Source: Apostichopus californicus (Eukaryota; Echinodermata; Holothuroidea; Aspidochirotida; Stichopodidae). From it: a DNA stretch of 22,593 bases. Where the stretch lies: assembly GCA_020650975.1 (NCBI GenBank), contig JAIPMN010034853.1, positions 1 through 22,593 of the forward strand, given 5' to 3'. Numbering within the stretch: position 1 is the first letter of the stretch; each line of letters begins with the position of its first letter. Below the pieces are notes generated by a model. The model was not told where the DNA came from. It did no database searches and saw only the letters and a program-made list of their open reading frames with translations. A program made the position numbers and the translations under genes. Of the stretch, positions 9,465-19,300 are shown in pieces.

Positions 9465-10375
9465 AGTACCCCACCAGTCCTTCCCCACTACAGTCCTACC
9501 CCACAACAGACCTACCCACCGCAGCCCTACCCACCACAGTCCTACCCCATCACAGTCCTTCCCACCGCAGCCCTACCCACCACAGTCCTACCCCACTGCA
9601 GTCCTACCCCCACTGCAGTCCTACCCACCGCAGCCCTATCCACCACAGTCCTACCCCACTGCAGTCCTACCCCATTGCAGTCCTACCCACCGCAGTCCTA
9701 CCCACCGCAGTCCTACCCACCACAGTCCTACCCCACCACAGTCTTACCCCACCACAGTCTTACCCCACCACAGTGTTACCCACCGCAGTCCTATCCCACT
9801 TTAATCCTACCCCACCAAAGTCCTACCCCACCGCAGTCCTGCCCCATCAAGTCCTACCCCACCATAGTCCTGCCCCACCACAGTCCTGCCCCACCAGTCC
9901 TATCCCACGACAGTCCTACCACACCACAGTCCTGCCACACCACAGTCCTACCCCACTGCAGTCCTACCCACCGCAGTCCTACCCACTACAGTCCTACCGC
10001 ACCACAGTCCTACCGCACCACAGTCCTACCCCACAACAGTCCTACCCACCGCAGTCCTACCCACCGCAGTCCTACCCCACCGCAGTCCTACCCCACAACA
10101 AACCTACCCACCACAGTCCTAACCCACCACAGTCCTACCCACCACAGTCCTACCCCACTACAGTCCTACCCCACCACAGTCATGCCCCATCAAGTCCTAC
10201 CCCACCATAGTCATGCCCCACCACAGTCATGCTCCACCAAACCTACCCCACGGCAGTCCTACCACACCACAGTCCTGCCACACCACAGTCCTACCCACCA
10301 AATTCCTACCCACCAAATTCCTACCCCACCACAGTCCTAGCCCAAACAGTCCTACCACAGCAAAGTCCTGCACGA
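9465..10375. repeat. 15- to 16-bp C-rich minisatellite (CCTACCCCACCACAGT type)
   Basis: About 900 bp of near-perfect 15/16-bp units (CCTACCCACCGCAGT and CCTACCCCACCACAGT). The unit lacks stop codons in several frames, which creates long open frames on the plus strand of the type SYPPQSYP. These overlap each other in different frames, so I do not call a protein. The minus strand carries regularly spaced GGG/GGGG runs. It lies 0.4 kb upstream of the plus-strand Ig exon. Confidence 0.85.
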
Positions 10376-10738
10376 ATATGTATACTACACAACACTCATT
10401 GTACTCTCCACTTAGTCTGCTATGTACTACTCTGCAATGGACGACATTAAACTCCACTCAGTCCCATCTTAACACTGTTACATACTAAAGTGCACTGGGC
10501 TGCAATAGGCTACACTAACATTATAATTATACCGCCATGGAATTCAAATAACCTGCTCAAAGTTACGTTTGATTATCAATAAACAAATAATACACTTAAC
10601 GACTTGTTAAGGACTCCGTAGGATTTGTTTTTATTTCAGAAAGCGCTCGACTCAAGGACAGTTGTATTACTTTTGTTCCGAACTTCAAAATATGTCATGA
10701 TGAATTATTGGCCTTTTCAGTGTATATTTTGTTTTCAG
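10376..10738 (+). other. Spacer upstream of the plus-strand Ig exon
   Basis: No coding feature seen. It ends with the pyrimidine-rich acceptor TTTTGTTTTCAG (to 10738), so at least its 3' end is probably intronic and a non-coding first exon may lie upstream. Confidence 0.4.
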
Positions 10739-10748
10739 TGTTAAATCA

Positions 10749-10826
10749 ATGAAGTGCTCTCACAATGCTATTAAATGTCTCTTTCGTTTATTTACTTACT
10801 GCCATTTTTCAAGTTATTTGCGATGA
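10749..10826 (+). promoter_or_regulatory. Overlapping upstream open reading frame
   Basis: An ATG at 10749, 16 nt before the Ig start and in another frame, opens a short frame (MKCSHNAIKCLF...) that ends at a TGA about 25 codons later, inside the signal-peptide coding region. If the transcript begins upstream, this could lower initiation at 10765. Confidence 0.4.
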
Positions 10827-11083
10827 ATATCATTACGTCTCGGAACTATCCAAATTCATCTGCTTTGAAAACTGTTGCAAGCCCGGTGAACACCATAACT
10901 GGAAGTTTGAGGACAAAATACTTTTCTTTAACAAGATCACGGTGTTTAAGGAATTCAATGGGAGCATTTCTCTCTCCGATGACAATTCTTTGATAATCGA
11001 CCCCGTGAGATTACCACACGAAGGAGCATATCAGTGTATGTGTGGTTCTGTAGTTACAAAGAATTACACTTTACACGTACAAG
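10765..11083 (+). CDS. Signal peptide plus V-type Ig exon of a second IgSF gene (partial)
   Basis: From ATG at 10765 the frame starts with a hydrophobic signal peptide (MLLNVSFVYLLTAIFQVIC, about 19-20 residues). An Ig domain follows: cysteine in KFICFENC, tryptophan in HNWKFEDK, and the late motif NSLIIDPVRLPHEGAYQCMC, which closely parallels GSLVIPDVRLEHESYYRC of the minus-strand receptor. NGS and NYT are potential glycosylation sites. The exon is 319 nt and ends in phase 1 at donor GTTAGT (11084-11089), the usual phase for Ig modules. The acceptor before 10739 gives 26 nt of 5' UTR in the exon. Unlike the divergent receptor, signal and Ig share one exon. I found no convincing following Ig or membrane exon in the next 5 kb, so the gene may have a very long intron, be secreted, or be a decayed copy. 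Confidence 0.7.
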
Positions 11084-12600
11084 GTTAGTACAGTATGCAC
11101 TTCTATCATAACTTTTCCTTTTCGGTCAAAGTGAAGGAAACTAACCATATGTGCAGAATAGCTAAGTTTAATAATATACTTCATTAATGCTGTGATAATA
11201 CAAAAAAAAGTACCGAATTGCACTACATTTTAAAAAAGGTTTTAGTTTCGTTTTTTCCATTGCTACTTGAAATTGTCAAACTGTTAACTATTAAAACTGT
11301 GTAAAAGTAAGTTGGCCAACTATTAAAACTATTAGATATATGTAAGCGTAATTATTCTTAATATCTTGAATTTGTTAGTTCTAGTCACATGACTCAACAC
11401 AAGAAGCAAAATCTATCAATAATATTCTCATTTCTGTGATTTATATATAGATCATACTGTTTTATTCATTAATGTCATATGGCTAAAAACACACACATTT
11501 AAAAAAGAAAAAAAAAAGCAAATATATAAAGAAAGACAAGATGTGTCCTGTAGTCATGTATATTTTGTTCGAATAGAAACATCAAATTCGAAAAATAACT
11601 ACCCAAAAAATTTCAAAAAAAGAAAGAAAAAATCTAATTCTTGGGAATGGTCGAACTACTTTATAACACTATTCATTTATTCTGCTAGGTTAAATATTTC
11701 ATGTACTGTAATTCTTGCATGCTAGATGGGTAACATGTAGTTAATGTTTTCTTTATGATCTGTTAAACGCTTAGATTTGTAGACTATATACGGAAGATAT
11801 ACCGTATGCACGTAATTAAAAACAATTTCCTTACATGAACATTCCGATTTAACTTAATATATAATGCTTATGTACACAATGCGCGTTGTACGGTACTCTG
11901 TGACGGAAATTACAAATACAAATTTCACATTAAGTTAATCTTTAAATCATCTACAAGAAACGAAGACGAGCTATTGACGTTGATTTGTTATAAATACGTT
12001 TTGAATGAACATTTCAAAATAATATTAGATAAGATTGCATCGATTATTAACCCTTTCAAAGTAATTCGGGATTTTCCAAGATTTTATGCTTGTAAATCGA
12101 TCTGCGAATTGTTGAAATTTCATCTTTCCAATATTCTGTTCTTTTCTTGCTAATATGAAAACATAGTATATGGATATTGTTCTTTGTTTCAACAACAAAT
12201 CCACGGCTCGTCTTTAACAGTAGTCACCATTGCGACGAATTGGTTTCGATTTACCAACCATTCCACGATTTCTGTTTCCTTTCTTTCTAAAGACGATTAA
12301 AGTTCCTTGATCTATAACGCACACATGCATTATTCAATGTCTGTGATGTTATCTCGAAACAAACGAAGATCTCATTCAAAACTTAAGTTCCCGAAATTGA
12401 AGCATTATTAAAGTCAAATAACTTCCGACGTTTAACGTTTTTAGTGATATTCATACACACAAAAAGAAAATTAGAAAATGTTTCTTTACGATGATTGCGT
12501 AACTCCAAAGGTATAAAAGACCAACTACACAAATATACCGGGAAAAAAATAATCATATAATGCTACAATGAGGCATTCAGATAGCCAATGCGTCCGCAAA
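11084..12600 (+). other. Probable intron or intergenic DNA, no exon recognised
   Basis: Very AT-rich, with A-runs near 11500-11640. The open frame at 11543-11725 shows no domain or splice support. Confidence 0.4.
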
Positions 12601-12810
12601 AATAGGGTGCATGATCCCCTCCCATCAACTTCAGACCGTCATGTTTGCATTCAGCCGGGTACAAAATGGACACGTATTACGGATGTATCCGCCTCCCCCC
12701 GCCCCCTCCCCTTCCACCACCGCATCTACCTTTTTTAAACCTCACACAAAGTATTTATTAGCCACACCTTGCGTTTAGAACTACTAATATGTAGACCTAC
12801 TTTATAAGTG

Positions 12811-12975
12811 TTGTGGCCAAGTGGGAAAAGGTAGCGGCATTTGAAGCAATTCGGCTTAGCAATCGGGAGGTTCCGGGTTCGATGCCCGGCAGGGTCATAG
12901 TAAAGTTGGTTTTCATTAAAGAGCAATCTACGGTTTTCCAAACTGAAATGACTTTCTAAAATTGAAAACATTCCA
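12811..12975 (+). mobile_element. tRNA-derived SINE
   Basis: An A box (TGGCCAAGTGG, 12814-12824) and a perfect B box (GGTTCGATGCC, 12876-12886) lie 62 bp apart, the spacing expected from a class II tRNA head (Leu or Ser type). A tRNA-unrelated body follows, with AAACTGAAATGACTTTCTAA near its end. It is too degenerate to be a functional tRNA (weak 5' half and no clean acceptor stem). The reverse-strand open frame reading DPAGHRTRNLPIAKPN is the usual shadow of such elements. Confidence 0.7.
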
Positions 12976-14440
12976 AATTTGAGTTAAAATGTTGAATTGC
13001 AAGCCACCCGACTGGTAAGTTGTGATCCACAAGCCCTTGCTTATTTCTCCCACATTTGTGCTCGTTTACGCGTCGTAAACATAACTGCTGATTATGTATT
13101 ATTTTATAGTCTAGCTATGTCTCAAAATGCACAATTTGACGTCTAAGCTTTTATTTCTTTCGCATGGTATTCCTAGTTCCACCATACATGGGATTCAGCT
13201 TCAATGACCCCACAGCAGCTACTCTCGTTTATAAAATACTTCATTCGCAACTGGGCCTCCTTTAAGTTTCAGGTTAATTGCGGAGGAAATAATGGTGTTT
13301 TGTATTATTCATTAGCACAATCTTGGGTTAAGATCTACTTATATATACCAACATTAGAATCGAAATATGAATTAGAATACACTAATTGAAGTTTAAAAGT
13401 TCACTGTTTTCTCGTATAAAACCCCCATACCCCCTTAATTGAAGGAGACAGCTATGGTTCCATTACAGTCCCCTTCCTTTATAAAACCCTTTATTCGCCT
13501 CTGGCCAATTCAACAAAGTTCAAGGTGCTATCTTAGACATTCGGTGGATAAGTTGAATTTTCCCTCCTATCACCGCATTTGAATTCCTGTAAAAGTCACT
13601 TGTACGCAACAATATCAGAAATAAGGGAATTAACAGAAACGTACAATAGGTAATACCATGTTGGTTATGAAGGAAAATATAGTAAACTCTGTATTGTATA
13701 GGACGTGTTTATGTTTAATTTGTTTTTGTTTTGCTTTGATATAATAGCGACGAAAAATAGAGGAACACAGATCAACATTCAATACACGCTATCAGAGGGT
13801 TTGATTAAACTCAACATTATGTTTTGCGGTTATGGTTGGTAGATCAAGAATAAAGAAGCGACGATGTTATTAATTCTTACAGGACTTGTCAGGTTTACAA
13901 ATCTGAAGTACGCCATGCATATCAGTAATGTCACATTTTGATTGGCCACTTCTAATTAAAGGTGTGTACTACACGGCGTTTATTTGTTAGCCACAAAACA
14001 GAAGGCGTGTCCTGAATAACATGACTTGGACAGGACTACTCATATGTTACTCATACGCCTTTAAGTAATATTCTCAGGCTCAAAAATACTTTTCCTGGAA
14101 AAAAAAAGAATGAATTGGTACGAATACAAGACGCATGGTAGGCTTTATAAACATTTCCTTAGCGAAGGTTTAAGGAAATAATTCAGTTGCCCTTCGTGTT
14201 ATTCTAAAAGTTGAGTGTTCTTATGCTTAGAAGACAAAAACATTCTTGAAGAGGAAAAGATTTTTTTTTAAATGGTTCTTTTCCCGGTAACTCAGAATAT
14301 CGCCAATATATATTGATATGGATGCTTAGAAAAAAACTTATCGCATTAATGTTATTTACATCAAACAAAGCATATCATGTGCTCATGAAGTAATTTTACA
14401 TTTTCAATCCAATTGATTGAATAAGGAAACATTTTAGTTT
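12976..14440. other. Gene-poor stretch
   Basis: No exon recognised. Two loosely similar segments near 13225-13275 and 13465-13525 share TTTATAAAA...CTTTATTCGC...GCC...TTCAAGGT wording and may be an old local duplication. Confidence 0.35.
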
Positions 14441-14443
14441 AAG

Positions 14444-14892
14444 TGCAGCAGTTTTAAGTACTGTAGTTTGATTACCTTACTTTAAATATCGTAGTTTAAG
14501 TATCGATATTTATGTACCGTAGTTTAAGTACCGTAGTTTAAGTACCGTAGTTTAATTGCGTAGTTCAAATAACGTAGTTTAAATATCGTAGTTTAAGTAC
14601 CGATGTTAATGTACCATTGTTTTTAAGTACCGTAGTTTAAGTACCGTAGTTTAAGAACCGTAGTTTGGATACCGTGGTTTCAATACCGTTGTTTAGGTAC
14701 CGTTGTTTAAGTACCGTACTTTAAGTACCGTAGTTCAGATAACGTAGATTAAATACCGTAGTTTAAGTACTGTAGTTTAAGTACCGTACTTTAAGTACCG
14801 TAGTTCAGATAACGTAGTGTAAATACCGTAGTTTTAAGTACCGTTGTTTAAATACCGTACCTTAAGTACTGTAGTTCAAGTATTGTAGTTTA
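14444..14892. repeat. 14-bp minisatellite (GTACCGTAGTTTAA)
   Basis: About 30 units of a 14-bp repeat, moderately diverged, with variants such as GTACTGTAGTTTAA, ATAACGTAGTTTAA and CGTACTTTAAGTAC. It is AT-rich and non-coding. Confidence 0.85.
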
Positions 14893-14916
14893 TGGAACCG
14901 CGAGCTTTAACATAAT

Positions 14917-15155
14917 CACCAGATAATCATAGCTAGAACAGTAACTACTGTTTCTACCTGTAACACATGTTACCGTGCTACGAACACAGAAGTAGTAATT
15001 ACTGATGCTCGGTTGTGGGACTTGAACAGTAGTTGTTGTAACAACCATTTTTGTTATAAGTATCCTATAAGTATAGGTTTATGGATATACCCGAACATGA
15101 TCATTCTTTGTTCTTGGCATGACGAATTGGCGTAATTTAAATCCCACGTAGTTCA
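14917..15155. mobile_element. Partial copy of the foldback MITE
   Basis: CACCAGATAATCATAGCTAG, then CAGTAACTACTGTT, CTGTAACACATGTTACCGTG, GTAGTAATTACTGATG, GTTGTGGGACTTGAACAGTA, TATGGATATACCC and GGCATGACGAATTGGCGTAA follow in the same order as the reverse complement of 1111-1544. The match fades after GTAATTTAAAT, so this copy has lost or strongly diverged its other end. Confidence 0.65.
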
Positions 15156-16384
15156 CAAATAGTCATAAGGATGCCAAGATAACCTCAAACTATTTCAGTG
15201 TATAAGCATAAACAAATAAATATCTTACTGGTAACTAATATTTGGTTAATGTAAATATGAACTTTGAGACTTATACAGGATCAAAGCATTTAGAGAGACG
15301 AATGGAAGAACTAAACGCCATTTTGTATGACAAATAATGGAATGACTGCCGTCGTGTCTGGCAAAATAAGACCACTTTGAAGTTACTACAACAATTGATA
15401 TACATCAAAGCCTGCCCAGACAACCAGTAAAGGTATGTTCCTGATGGTATATACTACCAATACACCAATTTACTTAGGGAATAACAGCGAATCTCCGTCA
15501 CTGTGAAGTATATATAACGTTGTAATGTCTAGCTATACATGCAGTAATTGGGTGTAACTCAGGCTGTGTTATGTTAAGTTGGTCGACGGTGTCCAAGAAT
15601 ACACAACAGCTCATTTGAAAATGACAGTTGTAATTTGGCAAAGCTTCTATAAATATCATAGTCAACATGTGGCGCTTGTATACAGTAGCTGGTAATTGAC
15701 AGTGTGCGACGTCTACCGACTAAAGCTGTTTAACAAATATAATCAATCCAGGGAATATAAATTTGCATGTTGCCTAAACTAACACTGAATATTAATGAAA
15801 ATCAGTTGTTAATGCTGGATCACCAGTTGTTAAGTGTGAATTTGTCAGATTCAAGAATATACATGTTAACCAACTACATAAACATATGTCTCGGCGGTCG
15901 GCTCGATGTCAGCCGAGCAGAGTGAGTTAGAGTGAAATGTGCTGCAATATTTTTCGTGCACAAATAATACATAAGCCTCATTTGTGAGGATTCATTGTGA
16001 GAATTCATTGTGAAACGATGGATCATTGCTAACTCGTTATTTATCTGTAACTGTTAGGCAACGCAGCAGCAACAAAATGTGCTGAATTTTAAGTTTTTAA
16101 AACCAGTTTCATCTCTCAACCTCATCAGCCTAAAGGAACCATTTTGATCACATGCATTTCCTGTGAAATTTAACTTCAATCCGCTTTGGAGAATACGCTG
16201 ATGTTAAACTATTTCGTAATGCATAAACACATTTTCGACATCGTTTGGAAGGTCGTAAGCGTTCCCATTGAACTAATACATCAGTTCAAAATTATATACA
16301 AATATGATAGCTATATCTATAATTTGACTACTATTTATCTAATAAGCAGTAAATATAAACGCTATATTGTTACAATTTTTATAG
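15156..16384. other. Spacer before the death-fold gene
   Basis: No coding exon recognised. It ends in a TTTTTATAG acceptor (AG at 16383-16384) immediately before the start exon of the next gene, so it may contain that gene's promoter and a non-coding first exon. Confidence 0.4.
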
Positions 16385-19300
16385 GTACGATGGCTACCAA
16401 TTTCAAGCATGTGGTAGAAACAGCAAAGAAGAAGAATTCGACAGGTACGATTTTCAATATATTAAATAGCAATTGGAGATTCCACATCAGTAAATATCAT
16501 CGATGGGGGGGGGGGGTGCGATTGTTCTTTCGGATTTACTGCTATGCGTTCAAACGACATCTCTTTGCACAAGATACACACCCAGCAAACACAAAACGTT
16601 ATCATAACATTTTTAAAAGAGCCTCTAAAATATGTTTTAATAACGTTAAATGTGGTGTTATAAAAACGTCGGCATAAAGTTTTTATGAGATATTAATGTT
16701 ATATTAATGTTATATTAATGTTTTAACGAAAACATGTTTTGAAATAGTAGCCTGAAAACGTTTTCGTGACATATTTATTACACCACAAATAACGTTATCA
16801 AAACAAAAGACGAAACGTTTTAATAACGTTTTAAAAACGTTTTTGTGTTTGCTGGGCACTAACATCTGGAATATACGTTTCATGGGTTATTCTTAGCATT
16901 CACTAACATCCTGACTTTACACAGTCTCTTAGACTGGTATACAATATGTACAGATCCGTTTGTTTCTTCATTTTTTGCCTACATATGGTTAGTTTATACC
17001 ATTCTCTTCTCATTCGTGAATTAATATGTATTTTACTTAAATTTAATACATGTGGATTGTATTGTTCATGAAGTAGTCATGAAGCCCCTTACACCTGATC
17101 CGGAATATGTGAAAAGTGAATTATTCGTGTTATTGTTTATTTTACCAGGTTTTGGTAGCTTTAAAGCTAAATTAGCTGATGTCCTAACTGAAGAGAACAT
17201 TTTGCACCTTGCAACCTTCTTAAATTATCCACCCGCGAAAATCGATTTGCTGCAAAATAAGGATAGTCGTAATTACCGTATGGTTCAATATATGGAGGAA
17301 AGAGGGGAAATCACTGAAACAGATATCACAACTCTTCTGCGTGCTTTGAAAGCGTGTAATCTCCATGGGATACAGACAAGAGTGCAAACATTGTTCGAGC
17401 GTCATACAGGGAAACGGTGTACAGGTGATGATCAGTCTATGCAGCAGCCAGAGGGTTAGTTTTAATGCTTCTGAAGATCATTTTATGTACAATTTTAAAC
17501 ATATGCATATTAATCATCACCTTCAACGTTTGAAATGTATACGATGTATACTTGCCGTACCAGCAATCTAAGGATACACTTGAAACATCCATTACAATGA
17601 ACTAATATGACAATATGAGTTGATGAAGTAGCCAATAAACCATCAAGAGTTTAATACTTTATGCTAACAGAAACGTTCACACTTTCTTATCATTAATTTT
17701 GATCTACGTATTTCCAACAGATCTTAAGTTTGGCAAACTGGATCCCGGTTCAAAGGTATCTCTCACTTCTGACGTGAGTAAATTGAAATATTTAGCTAGA
17801 AACAAATGCTTTACAGCTTATGTAGAATAAGATTATTTAAAACATTACGCTGCATGTGCTAGACCAAGTCCATACTTCGACAACTTATGCTACTATTTCT
17901 AAGTTTGTTTTTTTTCAGTACCGATGCAACGAAAATTGTTTGTAATTGGAGAACATTATATTAATCATAACGGTTTGTAGTGATAATACGACTCCGAGCA
18001 AGGGATGGGCTTGATTCCTATACCCTTTCATATAATCGAAAACAATATCTCTCACAGTAACTGTTTCCATATTTTCCGTCGGTTTAAAGTTCTGTAATTT
18101 GGTACATCATCAATTTGGCTTACATGGACCATCTTGTCTGTCAACAAATGTAGAGGTGCTTTGTTTTTGTTACTCTATGAATTCAACAATCGTCGATATT
18201 AACAAATATTGCTCTTGACTGCGCACGATTGCATAATAATTTCAAAAATGTGTTTTCCTTACATCAAGTTTACCAGTCTTGGACTAGCATCATTTAGCTC
18301 GGCGGACCAACATAATATAACCCTGGAAAATGGAAAACTTGTGCCTGTATCGTCCACCTTAGAGGAACTACAGATCAAAACGAACAATGGAAAAGAATTT
18401 ACCCAGGACCAAGTCATAGGATTATTGTTGTTTTCAAAGCAATGCAAACGGCTGAAGAAATTGTCGTAAGTAATCACAAAAGGCTTACTGTTATGTTCGT
18501 ATTCCCGTTAACTTAATGAATGATAAATTACCAACCTGCCACAAATTATGGAACTGTTCACTTGAATATAACTTTTAGCTAGATGATTGATTTATACATA
18601 CTGTAACGTGATAGTGATGTTGCTGCTGTTTAGTTAAAAGGGATTGTACTTCATGTGTAGTATTTTACTATTGTGTAGTGTTATCACCAGAATGAGACAT
18701 TAAAGCAAAAAATGATTTGTTCTATCTGAGAACAGGCGAGTACACTCAATAAATACGTATGCAGAGAAGCTCGGAACGCAACAATACTTAATTACGGATG
18801 CATCACTAACTTTACACTATAGTTACTTCATAAACGGTGGATAACATTAAAATGAGTCCACATCTACCACTTACCAATCACTTTGTTTTTACAGATTCAT
18901 TGATTGTCTGTTACCTCTGTCTCTTCTCGTCGGTTCTCTTTCTCCTATTTTGAAGTTAGGTAACATTCAAGGTGAGAACATAGAAACAACTCAATGAGTT
19001 ACTCATCAAAAGCTTTTTGTGACACTTTGTGGGATACTAAACGGGTTATATCATTATATTGTAAAAGTCAACGAGGAATATCAATATTTGATAATACATT
19101 TACCTTGTAATTATGTATACCATTTGTGTATATTAACGTGCTTGATCTGTAAAAAAAATCGTTATATAATTTTTCTTTCTAGTTTCATGGACACCGACTG
19201 AACATGGTATCACTTTCCATTTAGATTCTTCCAGAGGTAAATGGGTGTCGAACTCCAAGGAAGCCACAACACTTGAAGTAAGTCGTTACTACTCTCTTGA

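Noticed and set aside
9675-10340. 221-codon SYPPQ-repeat protein
   Set aside because: The open frame follows from a stop-free 15/16-bp repeat; overlapping frames are equally open, and there is no signal, domain or splice context.
12811-12890. Functional tRNA gene
   Set aside because: A and B boxes are present but the acceptor and anticodon stems do not pair convincingly, and a SINE body follows.
12735-12971. Minus-strand frame with DPAGHRTRNLPIAKPN
   Set aside because: This is the reverse-strand shadow of a tRNA-derived SINE.
16186-16677. 163-codon open frame
   Set aside because: It crosses the G12 run, half of a MITE and the true start exon of the death-fold gene in another frame; composition is not protein-like.
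17052-17148. MDCIVHEVV... as the N-terminus of the death-fold protein
   Set aside because: It ends in a TTTATTTTACCAG acceptor at exactly the point where domain similarity starts, so it is intron read-through; the exon at 16390 gives a better-supported start.
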